Part shown: piece by piece, positions 44,001-54,263 of the stretch
Layout of the letters: each line of letters opens with the position of its first letter
Numbering within the stretch: the stretch's first letter is position 1
From: Pyrenophora tritici-repentis
Lineage: Eukaryota; Ascomycota; Dothideomycetes; Pleosporales; Pleosporaceae
Assembly (NCBI RefSeq): GCF_003171515.1
Contig: NC_089395.1
Span: forward strand, 2,914,001 to 2,978,000
DNA: 64,000 nucleotides
Reading direction: 5' to 3'
The notes under the pieces: generated by a model
What the model was told of the DNA's origin: nothing
The model's database searches: none
The model's input: the letters and a program-made list of their open reading frames with translations, nothing else
Translations under genes and position numbers: made by a program

Positions 44001-47000
44001 GTTCCCGTAACCCCAAGAGTACTAGGCTGTTGGATGACATGAGGCGAGCTTGAATGAGGTGTATCTTTGGCGGGAGATGACGAATGTTGAATGTCCGGTT
44101 TGGTATGACCGGAGGGAGATAGCAAATTCCGAGTTTCCGCTTTCGCGTGACTCGAAGGAGATGGCGAGTGCCCAGATCTGGTGTGGTGAGAAGTCGATTG
44201 CGAATGCTCCGTGTTAGTGTGGTGGGAGGAGGAATTGTGTAGAGTGTCGGCTTGTGACCCCCTGCCAAATAATTGCGCAGTCATAGTGTTAGTTCGCCAG
44301 AAGTTGGTTGTGTGGTATTGGCTCCTCGTGTGCTAGAAGATGAGTGCGTATGCTCTGTCCCTGTGGTCCTAGAAGTTGAGCGCATATGATCAACCTTCAA
44401 GTTGCTGTGCGATGGGTTTGAAGCATCAGCCTCTAGTTTCCTGGTAGATGTTGGAGCAGTCTTAGCGTCCATGTTACCAGGTATCGGATGCGTGTTACTG
44501 GATCCCGATTTGCCTGAGGATGAATTTTGCATATTCTCCGCTCCTGTGTGGCGGGGAAGGTTGTCGGTATCTGCAGGATGTGATGCAGGAGTATGACTTG
44601 CAGCTGCTGGGCTTGGATTTTGGTCACCAGGGGATTGCTGGTTTAGTTTATCGTTCGCTTTTACCCCATACGTCTTGGAAAGCCACGAAGAACTCTTACT
44701 CTTAGAAGACTGCTCAGCCTTAGTTTTAACGTGATCCGCGGCTTGAACATTCGATTCTGGAGTATGATTTGCGGCAAGTCCGTCAATCTTTGCTGCATCT
44801 TGTGGCTTCGGATGGCTCGTATCTATCGCAACGGTCTTATGAGCTTGTGAAGCTTTCGTGTTGCTGGAAGATGAGTGCGATGTATTGATGTCTGTGTGAT
44901 CAGAGATAACAGCCTGCGCTTTTGAGTTACCAACGGCAGCAGATTCGTGTGGGTGATCTGAGACCGGTGGTTTGGGATGGCTTGTCGCATCTACACCGAT
45001 CGTGCTGCGGGATTGCGAAACTCTCACGCCGCTGGAGGTGTGTTGCTTAGTCTCGTGCTTGACTTCACTATGCTCCTCAAACTTGACTTCCTTCTTCTTC
45101 TCATGCTTGACCTCCTCGTGCTTGACTTCACTGTGCTCATCATGTTTAAAGTCCCTCTTCCTCTCATGCTTGACTTCCCCATGACTGCGGTCATGCGAGT
45201 CCGGAGCAGCTTCCACAGATAACTGATTGGAAGCTTCCGAGTGTGGTACCTTCGGTTGACTGGATTCGTTCACATTGCGCGTCCGATGACGACGCGACTC
45301 TTTCGTCTTGCTGGAATCTGAGACTTTAGTCCTTTTAATATGAATCGACGCACCCGGTACCTTTATCTTACTGACAGTGGTGGTGCTCTTCATCCCCCTC
45401 TGTGACTTGGAGACGGCTTCGTGGAGGGCCTCGTGCTTATTCCTATTTGCTCCTCCGCTGCTGGCGACAGGTTGCTCGTCACCTGTGTCTTCATCAGACC
45501 CTTCCTCGGCTTTCTTAGCCCCTTTCTTCGATTTTAAATTCTTCCCCTTGCTCTGTTTCTTAGTTTCAGAGTTTGGGGGTTCTCCACGAGGAGCTGGACC
45601 TGGATGACCCATCGGTGGTCCATAGCCCGGATACCCGACTGGGTGGAAGTGACGGACATAGCCCCCTTGAGGAAAGCTACCTGGAGATAGACCCGGATGA
45701 CCTTGTGGTTGGGAATTTCCATGCGCTACAACTGGTCCATGATGTGCCGGATCGTTGTGTGTCTTCTTATCTGCTGGGTGCGCTTGTCGGACAGGCATTT
45801 TTGGCAATGTATCGTCCTCTGAACCATGCAAATCTGGCTTTGCTCCATCTTCCCTGGCCTTTTCTTTGATAGCCCGTTTCTCCTGTCGATGGGCAGTCTC
45901 TTGAAGTCTCAAATCAGCATTGGCTTGCACTTGGAGTTCCATGGCCCGCTTAGCTTCTTTCTCTTGACTGCGGGTTTCCAACTCCAACGTCGTCAGTTCC
46001 TTGCGGTGTGCCAGTTCTTGGGATCTAACTTCCGCTCGGTTTTGGAAGCGTTAGGCCTCTATCGACAACTTTGTGACTTTCTCTCCTTTTTGGAATTCGT
46101 GTCGTTTAGATTCTAGCGCTTGGCAATGTGCAGACTCTTCAGCTTTGTGGTCTATTCAGTTGCTCTCCTTTGCTGCCCGTAACTCTATGTCATTTGCCTT
46201 TATTTCTTTCATGATGCCATGTTCTTTTTCTTGTTTCTCTGCTTTGAGGGCTGCCTTTTGCTCTTTCAGCTCCATATCATCCTGCATCTTTGCAGCCTGG
46301 AACTCTGCATCTCTCTCTTCCCTTTCCCTCCTAGTCGCTAGGCCTCTCTCTCGTTCCTCATCCCTACGAGTGTCTCATTCTTCTTGTCGTTGTCGATTGA
46401 TCTCTCTCTCATTGTCTCGCTGTTGGTCACGTTGCTGACGTTCAGCCGCTTTTCGTTCGACTTTCTCCAGCAACTCTTGCTGCTTTCTCTCGTCTTTTTA
46501 TCGCTCGGCTTCCTGTCGATCTTCTTCCTGAATTTGCCACGCCTCTTCAGCCCTCCTAGCTGCTATGTCGACGTTTCTTCGTGCCTCTTCATCGGCGATA
46601 CTCTGCTGTTCTTCTTCCTTAGCCTTGCGCGCTTCTAGAGCCTGGAGTTTAGATTGCTCCTGCGCCGCATGAATTCCCTTTTCATAGGCAGCTTGAGCTG
46701 TCTGAAGTGTGCACGGTACTTGCTCATCGACCTCTTCTTCCTGATATTCTTCCCTTGCTTGCGCGGTCTCAAATACTCGCCGTCGCGCATTCGCAGCCCG
46801 TTGCTGTTTTCCCTCTTCGAAATCTAGCTTTGCCGCCTCAAGTTCTTCTTCCTCTTCTCATATTTGCTGTTGGCGCACCCACATGAGATCTTGTCGTGTC
46901 TCTCTATGTTGTGCATATAGCTGGAGAGCTTCTTCCTCTGCCGCTATTTCTTCTTGTCTCTGCTTCTCTTTCAAATGGCTGAGAAATCGCCGTCGCTGCG

Positions 47001-48150
47001 CAAATTCAGTGTTGATTTCTAGGTTCTCAAGTGATGCCGTTGGACTTTGCACTTCTTGCCATACTTGGGGGTTTCTTTGCTCCGTCGTTATTGTATTCGT
47101 ATCTACGTTCATCAGGGGAAAGCGCTGCTCTTCTGATTCGCGCATATTTGATGTTAGCTCCGGCCGGCGCATCGCTATCTCTGGCCGATGATTCTCCGCC
47201 TCGTATGCTCTAGTTTCACTCTCCCCGTTGTGATAGTCAGCCGAGTACTCAGATTTATCGTCAAAGTTGGACTCGGGGAAATCCAAGTCGGTTGCAGTAT
47301 CAGGCTCAGAAGAAGGTACTGCTGCCCTTGGAAATCCTTGTGCGGCCTGTATATTCTGCAATCTCACATCTCGCCCTTCCGGGGGCTGCCGTGAAAAGGC
47401 TTGCTCAAGCTCCCGTTGACCATTTTGCTGTGGGTAGCAATCGTTGGTTGGCTGAGCCTGGAGCTCTTGCTCATGACGTACATCATCAGCCTCAATTCGT
47501 TGGTCCTGGTCGAAAATATCTTTTTGCGTGTGACTTTGGCTTCGGGACGCGGATGCTTGTTGATCTATATAGCGGTCTTGGTGGATTTTTATGACAAGAT
47601 TTGGTGTCTGATTTGCCGGTGCAGCTTCTGCGACTTTGTTGGGCGCATATAAAACTTTTTGGTTATAGGTTATGCCGGAGGGCTGGTGCTGTTGTTCTTG
47701 GAGATGAACACTCTCTGCATCTACCATGCTCTCAGCACTGCTACTATATTCGCTGCCGTATTCGCTGTGGACGTCCTCGGTTCGGTGGTCGCTGTCATAA
47801 GTAACGCCCGTCTCACTACGGGCGTCCTCAGTTCCGCGGTCGCTGTCGTAAAATGACCCCCTCTCACTGTGGAAGTCCTCAGTTCTGTGATTGCTCTCGT
47901 AGAAACTCCCCTTCTCACTGCGATCCATAGTATCGGACCCAACATCTCCCCCTGTCTCGCTCATATCGCTACCATCGCTTTCCTCGTCGGAATATTCGCC
48001 CCCGTGCTCGCATCGATCAGATGTTTCGCTCGTATCTCTATGTTGCGTGTCTTGTATTCCATCACCCAGTTTGTTTCTGGAGTCTGCAACACGCATTCCA
48101 GGCAAGCCATTATCGTGGACCCCGGTAACCCTAGGGCTATTGGTGGACAT
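41033..48150 (-). pseudogene. Decayed gene for a giant coiled-coil, low-complexity protein
   Basis: From the ATG at 48150 one reading frame runs to 44281 with five internal stops (TGA 46858, TAA 46498, TGA 46375, TGA 46156, TAA 46051). A second frame continues from about 44284 to 42536 (stops TGA 43841, TAG 43379, TAG 42536), a third to about 41570, and a fourth to 41033. Style is continuous across the breaks: an acidic Ser/Tyr repeat head, a long Glu/Arg/Gln coiled coil (47000-45800), Ser/His/Lys-rich repeats, then Lys-rich helices. There is no GT...AG pair around the stops I examined, so introns do not remove them. The ancestor had over 2,200 residues. Each stop is one C-to-T change from CGA, CAA or CAG. 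I do not recognise the family. Confidence 0.7.
47764..47916 (-). repeat. 51-base coding minisatellite in the decayed gene
   Basis: Three 17-residue units (EKGSFYESNHRTEDFHS and two variants) plus a partial fourth encode an acidic Ser/Tyr repeat. Confidence 0.75.
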
Positions 48151-48923
48151 GGTAGGGTTCTGGTCTAGTATATGTGTTGGTATATTGTCGTTGTGAACAA
48201 GTATGATTGCTACGTGTTGGTGGGTGGAACAGTGAGTTATCAGGCCTGCCTGAGTTGACAAACTATTTTCGGAATGGTAGTGTATGAGGGAAGTGGAGAG
48301 AGCGTGGCAGAGACGGCCACGTCTATAGATTATATACTGGGATTGTTGGAAGTACCGCTTCCATGTGGGAGCGTGAAGAGTTTGTCCGTGTCACGGCCTT
48401 GATTTTAGCTGTCGCTATGTGAAGTAGTGTGTTCTGCACATGTACGGGGAATTCTAGAGATGTGAACTCTTCACTCACGTCTTCTTACTGTAATCATCTA
48501 TGCATGGAACCTACAACTTATGCACAATGCCAACCGCTCGATCTCTGGTAATATATATTGAATGTTCCTCTGGATCTTTGGAAGCGCGATATCTTGAACG
48601 TATGACGTGGGGCGGTCGTTCGATCATACTCGATGTGATGAATCATGGATCACTACACAATGTTGAATGGGCCGACAATGCCAACAAGTAACGTTGACGT
48701 CGAAGCCATCAGAAAGGGCTGTTGCAGCATCATAAAGCCATCATAAATTCTGAGAATCCTGCTTGCTACCCACGCCAATTATTGATTGAAGAGTCGAAAT
48801 CGATACAGCAGAAAGAGAAGAGGATGCGCAAAGAACTCCGTTTTGCGCCCCAACATTCCGCCAATTACACCATGCACAGCGCTACACATCAAGAATATCA
48901 CGCGCGAAAGCAATAGACTCCAT
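48151..48923. other. Intergenic region
   Basis: About 0.77 kb between the decayed gene and the cyclophilin 3' end. Short open frames only; nothing recognised. Confidence 0.5.
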
Positions 48924-49766
48924 CTACGCCAAAGGCTTTGCACCTGCGAGCTGCCCAGCCTCCACAATAACAACATCTTTCATGGGCTGATCTGCCGCAG
49001 TCTGTGTATCCTCAATTATCCGTACAACATCCATGCCATCTAGGACTTCGCCGAAAACAACGTGTTTACCGTCTAGATGTGGGGTAGCGGCTGTGAGGAT
49101 GAAGAATTGCGATCCATTGGTATTCGGACTGCGGGGGCGGGTTAGTAGAGATTCATTTCGAGTTGTTTGTATCGACTTACCCTGAGTTTGCCATACTCAA
49201 TAGACCTGGATGTGTATGCCTTAGCTCGAAGTTTTCGTCGTCGAAGGATCGGTCGCCGAAGATACAGGTGCTGCCTGTTCCATTTCCGTTGAGGAAATCG
49301 CCGCCTTGGATCATGAAATCCTTGATCTATGTGACCGTTAGTCGAAGTTGATGAGAGGAGGGAGGTCCTGGACCAGGTGTGTTCCCAAGAATCCCGCATA
49401 GTGCTCGGAGCTCGAAGTAAAGCAGCGTCAAAGATAACTTACCACGCGATGAAAAGTACTGCCCTTGTATCCACCCTGTGAAGCCTCTCCGGTGCAGAAC
49501 TGCCTGAAGTTTTCCGATGTTGCAGGAACGACATCAAGGAAGAGTTCCATTTGAATGCGGCCTATTGGTTCACCCCCGATCTCAACGTCAAAGTAAACGA
49601 TTGGGTTATCTGGAGACCTGCGTGCTTTTACAGCTGCGCGCTGTCCACCCGCTGGTGACCTTGGAGAATCTACCGAGGCCTTCATATGTGACTTTTCCGG
49701 CTGCGTTGGCCGTGCCATGTCGTTGTAATCGCCGGCATTCTTTTCTTTGCTGCTTCCGCAACCCAT
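48924..49766 (-). CDS. Cyclophilin (peptidyl-prolyl isomerase) with an N-terminal acylation signal
   Basis: Three exons, 49766-49443, 49326-49181 and 49128-48924; 224 residues. Residues about 55-224 are a full cyclophilin domain: [43 protein letters not shown] with the catalytic Arg, [16 protein letters not shown], and [19 protein letters not shown]. The cyclosporin-contact Trp is His174, as in Cyp40-type proteins, so drug binding may be weak. The start MGCGSSKEK fits N-myristoylation at Gly2 with palmitoylation at Cys3, followed by a 45-residue Ser/Pro/Lys linker. This suggests a membrane-tethered isomerase. The first intron (116 bases) is longer than usual here. Enzyme identity is secure; lipid modification is predicted. 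Confidence 0.92.
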
Positions 49767-50174
49767 GATTGGAAAGTGATGAAGTGCGTGTGGTTATTGG
49801 TTTGGGTGTTTGAAAGATGAAGTAAGAAAGGCTGAATGACGAATCAATGGATATCCCGTAGTTGGAAGCAGAGGGGTTTATGCATGGGAGCTGAGGTGCT
49901 GGCTAGGTTATATGCAGAGACAGAATATCGTCGTCAGCGGTCGGGAATGACGCACTTGCGGCGCGCTACATGCCAGCTAACGGCATCTAGGCTGTGCGGA
50001 GAGTCAGGGCTTTGGGAACAATGACATCATTGCATATACTTTTCTTTTGGCGGGTACGAATGCGATCCCCAGAACAATGCGCTTCGATGGAATTTCAGGT
50101 AGTTATCGAGACGATACGGCGTGAAAATGATAACCGAACCTCTCGTGTGTCGTGCACGACTCCACCGTATCGAT
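49767..50174. other. Intergenic region
   Basis: 408 bases between two minus-strand genes; contains the cyclophilin promoter. No other feature seen. Confidence 0.5.
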
Positions 50175-50794
50175 CTACAAGTTCAAGCCCAAGCTGTAGT
50201 ATAGGAGTGCGCTCTGAATAACGCCATGGATATTATTCGCCGCATCGTTTGCCTGATTCAGCTTGTCCCAAGGGGTACCAGGGTTGAAGTTCTTCCCCGC
50301 CGCAACAGTGAAGGTATCGTGGTCGTACAACAACAACGCTAGAGTGGCCACCACGACCGACCGCGAACCATTTTCCTTGTAAACCTGTTTTTTTGCGCGA
50401 AGATGCTGAGTTGATATTGGAATACTGATATTCACTATTCTAGAGTTAGCTCTACACCCCACCAACAGGACATAAACATACCAGTGGCGACTACCGTGTC
50501 AATGAACTTCACGGTTTCCTCGACGCTGAATTGCGCAGCAAAAGTCGCGCGCCGAAATCCCTGGCGATTCGCACTGTGGATCTTGGCAAAGCCGGCCAGG
50601 GTCTTTACGTCCTCGACGATGGCGGTTGGCGTGAAGCCCCCGGTGTATTCTTGCAGGATACCATCTTGTTCCACAACAGCGTTATGGATGTTGACGACTG
50701 ACTCTATGACACTTTCCGCAGTGGGCCGAATAAGTAGTTGAGGCATGCAAAGCGCAAGCGCAGGAAGGAACAAAATAGGGAGTGCGAGATGCAT
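50175..50794 (-). CDS. HsbA-like secreted protein (hydrophobic surface binding / galactomannoprotein type)
   Basis: Two exons, 50794-50482 and 50434-50175; 190 residues. A signal peptide (MHLALPILFLPALALCMP) is followed by an all-helical sequence with regular hydrophobic spacing and no Cys pairs, as in the HsbA family, which coats hydrophobic surfaces or the cell wall and helps recruit cutinase-like enzymes. The intron (GTATGT...GCTAAC...AATAG, 47 bases) was chosen over a nearby CAG acceptor because only this one keeps the downstream frame, giving VVATVNISIPIS. Family assignment rests on pattern and length, not on a diagnostic motif, so it is tentative. Confidence 0.6.
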
Positions 50795-51438
50795 GGCTTC
50801 GATTTCAAGGGAGTCTGCGACACGTCTTTTCGAGGTATTGAATTGGGGAGAGCGCAACACAGGATCAAAATCCAGTGGAGCATTGCTCTAACTACCCTCA
50901 TATACACGTACCGAGTAGTTCGCATTCACACGTGTCGAGGTATTTTGGGCGATGCCGATCTGGCGGCGAGCTAGGAGTGATAGCAGTCTGCTACGGGAAG
51001 TTTGTTTTGCGGACCGGCAAATCATGGGAACTATGGATGTCAGTTGCAGGAGGCGAGACTGCTTTGAGGCAAGTACATTAGCTTTCTAGATCTGACGAAT
51101 ATGGCTATGGGCGCACACTGAGGAATATTGAGTATTGTGAGTAGAAAACATAAAAAAGACGAGCAGGCCAACTGTTTCGCAGAAAGTCTTACTAAGAGAC
51201 TATATGGATAAGAGATAGTTCATCAAGTCTAAGATGCAAAGTGAAGGCGACATGAAACGCCGCGGAGATAGAATGACAAGAGTTTGACATGCCATGGCGA
51301 GACAGCTCTAAAGCATTTCGAAAACGTGGTCGACATGTGCAAGCTGCCTACAGAGGACGAAAACCGCCTTCTAGAACTAATGGGTTGTTGATAGAGATCT
51401 TTCGGGAACAATGCTGCATGTAAACAGCATTAGTGTAT
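50795..51438. other. Intergenic region
   Basis: About 0.64 kb between two minus-strand genes; no gene or site recognised. Confidence 0.5.
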
Positions 51439-52092
51439 TCACTCCTTCTTCTGGTTAACTTCCATCTTCCAATTGCCACCACACGTCTTACTCTTGTCCC
51501 CCACGCATTTGTAATTACATTCTGTAGAATTCGACGAGGGCTTCAAAGTTTGTCCACAGTAGCACTCTCCGCCAACCTGAAGGCCATAGTACTCGTAGGT
51601 ATCACAATAGGACTCGCATAAGTCAGGCGTCATTGCCGCCTGGTTATAAAACACTCGGTCAGATAGGATGCGATCGGCGGAATTGATATAGCAGCCCAGA
51701 TGAACATATGGCTTCTTACGCCAATCTTGCAACTTTGTGAAGATATCCGGCTCTTGCTTAAGGAGTTCCGACTCTTTCTGGAGATCAGCTGTCGACTGTT
51801 GCTCGCGCTTGAGGAGTGACTGTTGAGTCGCAATGTTGGCGTCGCACTCTTTCTGGCGCTTAGAGCATTCTTCCTTGACATCCTCGCAGTCGCAGTCGGT
51901 GTTCGAAGCGTTGCCGGCCTGGCCGTGGAAAAGGATGGGTTGGTCGAAGACGATGTCGTTTGTGCAGGTACAAGAGCATGTTTCTTTATTCTGGGAGGGA
52001 TCGGTGCACGTGAGTGAAGGGCGTGAACCTGATGATTTGTAAGCTTTGTGCAGTCAGTAAAGTGAATGTATCGAACCCTTACCGTTGTTGCA
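51439..52092 (-). CDS. WSC-domain protein, 5' end unresolved
   Basis: The main exon 52028-51439 and a preceding segment ending at 52083 (intron GTAAGG...CAG, 54 bases) encode a Cys-rich N-terminal part (TCTDPSQNKETCSCTC, then NTDCDCEDVKEECSKR). A helical linker follows, then a complete WSC domain (VHLGCYINSADRILS, CESYCDTYEYYGLQ, GGECYCGQTL, TCGGNWKMEV). WSC modules bind polysaccharide and occur in wall sensors and secreted enzymes. No transmembrane segment follows, so it is likely secreted. Frame upstream of 52092 is open and hydrophobic (STTLSIFLGTAYQC, signal-like) but has no ATG before a stop; either the start lies in a further exon or the 5' end is damaged. Confidence 0.65.
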
Positions 52093-52658
52093 CTGGTACG
52101 CAGTTCCCAAGAAAATCGAGAGAGTCGTACTTACTATGTTCCTTGACAAGAGCACATTAATATTCACAGGGTAAACCAGTCACGGGTTAAACCTTTGGTG
52201 GGCCCTCACAAGACACATGCGCCTTGGAGTCAACTACCACGATAACAAGAACTGTTATCGCCTTCGTCACGAAATTGAGAAGGTATCATGGTATATGTAA
52301 GTAATATCGATGCTTAGTAACAGATTTCCATAACGCAGGTTTATTGTGACAACAATATAAGTAAGCACACTCAAGGTACTATCCCTGCACCCTACATACT
52401 CAGTAAAACTACATTATTGACAATAGAATAGAAAAGGTATAACGAAGATGTATTTCTGAGCGTCTATGCAGCATATCGGATTCGCTGGTATTCGACAACC
52501 CCCACCGGTGTGGATAGCCTAGATGATAGCTGCCATACCAAAGCACCCCTTCCACCCAACAAACCACCCATTAAAACCGCCACTACAAAACCGCCACTTA
52601 ACAAACCGCCCACAGCCCACCGCTTACAGCGAGCGGAAGCGAACTATGTCTAAGACCT
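52093..52658. other. Intergenic region
   Basis: About 0.57 kb. It may hold the missing first exon of the WSC gene. 52540-52620 is a run of CCGCC/ACAAACC-like repeats. Nothing else seen. Confidence 0.4.
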
Positions 52659-53048
52659 TTATTGCCAACTGCAATTAGCCTTCCACTCGGTTGACGTTTG
52701 CTGGCCCGCAGCCAAATTAGGCGTACACCCATTTGTGTTCTGGTAGCAAGGATAATCCTACATATCCTGTGTCAGACTTGCTGTTTCCGTGAAGGGGCAA
52801 AGAACATGATGTAGAACGGAGGGTTAATATACCTTGCTGCATGACTGCCATTTACCCTGGTGTCGGCCATTGCCGACACATCTTCCATATCCATCCTGCA
52901 TCTTCACGCAGTTCTTTTGGGTCTGGTGTTAGTGGGGTTTGCACGGTAGGGGTAGAGGGGGGGGGGGGGCTGTTGGTGGTAGACGTACAAAGTAGGCGAG
53001 CGAGCTGCCTGCGTACAGGGAGAGGATGGCAACGGTAAATAGTTTCAT
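52659..53048 (-). CDS. Small secreted Cys-rich protein (effector-like)
   Basis: Three exons, 53048-52989, 52913-52833 and 52757-52659, with two 75-base introns, both in phase 0; 79 residues. Exon 1 is almost exactly a signal peptide (MKLFTVAILSLYAGSSLAYF). The mature part of about 60 residues has six Cys (NCV, RCV, SCS, PCY, GCT, NCS), enough for three disulphides, with many Gly, Gln and Asn. Size, Cys content and exon layout match effector-like proteins of plant-associated fungi; antimicrobial or structural roles are also possible. I recognise no named family. The exon model is mine, from splice signals: no single open frame shows the full protein, so RNA evidence matters. Confidence 0.6.
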
Positions 53049-54263
53049 CTTGTCGAGTGAGGGTTTGATGGGCGATGGAAGGTTGGATGTTGATTTTCGG
53101 AGTCGGGATAATATACAACAAAAGGTCAAGATTGAACGAGTGCGTTGCCTGCAGATGTAGCAATGTTGTCACGTGAAGTGAATGATAGTGAAGCAATGTG
53201 TTCGACTTTGGGACAAAGCGCTCTGGTATAAATCCTCTTCTCCTGCTGATGCCAAGGTTGCAATTTCATCTCGTCCTGTACATTCACGTCTTGGTGTCTC
53301 TCCTCTCCGCAGCATCAAATTACTCGCTCAGATCGACCAAGACATTGTGTCCGCAAGTGCCAGCTTACTTGTGCAAAAAAGGGGGGTGTTGTGGACAAGG
53401 GGGGAGGAGAAGTGAACTGCACAAGCATGTTAGCCGCAACATCCAACCTGTTAAGCCAGGTATATCGCGTGGTGTTTGGAGCGTGTAAAGCATCTATCCG
53501 CATGCAAAATAACAGGGTAAAGTGTTCATGAACAATGCAAGACCGTTCGTGACTGTATGTAAGAAGTGTGGGGTAATTGCCGATGCAGAGAAGGAGAAGT
53601 AACTGTAGATTAGGGGGAAAGCCAAGTGCCGTACAGGCATATGGATGTAGTCTGGGTGCTCGACAGGTAAGACACAAAGTTGGTAATTACCCTGACAAGT
53701 GCTTACCGAAACCAGATAGCAGCGGAGTGGGGGTCGTGCGGAGATAGGGATCTAGACCACAAAAGTATGTTTTCTAGGCATCCCAAGCATTGCCAAAAGT
53801 CCTGTTCCTTCACATTATCTTGGATTGTGCTTGTGATTTCACCGTTGTTCATCACACCAAGCTACGCTATCTCATGAAAAAGCGACAGTGTATCCACGTA
53901 GTCCTTGCTCTCGGTGCATGTGCGCCTGCGCAACTCTCTCTCCTCTTCAATCCCACTCTTTGATAGCCGGTCTGCTACACACACGCAAAGGTTTGGACAT
54001 ACAATGGAGAAATGTAATCTCGCGTTGAAGAAGGATATGCGATACCATTGCTGTGCTGAGATTGAAGTCAGCGAACCACAAGATTATGCCAAGAGTCGCA
54101 GCGAGTTGTCGACGAAGACAGCGGTCTAGTTGCATCCGATGCACCCCCAACGCCTAGATTATCGGCTTCCTCACATGCCAATCCCGCCAAGGTTTCCCCG
54201 TAAAATGAAAGTTCATGTAAGCCCCCAACGTACATGACTCATAGTTGGATGCAGTTCCCACTC
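53049..54263. other. Intergenic region
   Basis: About 1.2 kb between two minus-strand genes. It contains the small secreted protein's promoter, with an AT-rich TATA-like stretch near 53105-53115. No other gene recognised. Confidence 0.5.

Noticed and set aside
43747..44284. Two competing open frames as separate small genes
   Set aside because: One continues the Ser/His-rich style of the long decayed gene; the other is its out-of-frame shadow.
46051..46860. In-frame stops hidden inside introns
   Set aside because: Removing them would need GT...AG pairs around each stop; the stops I inspected sit in continuous coiled-coil codons with no donor nearby.
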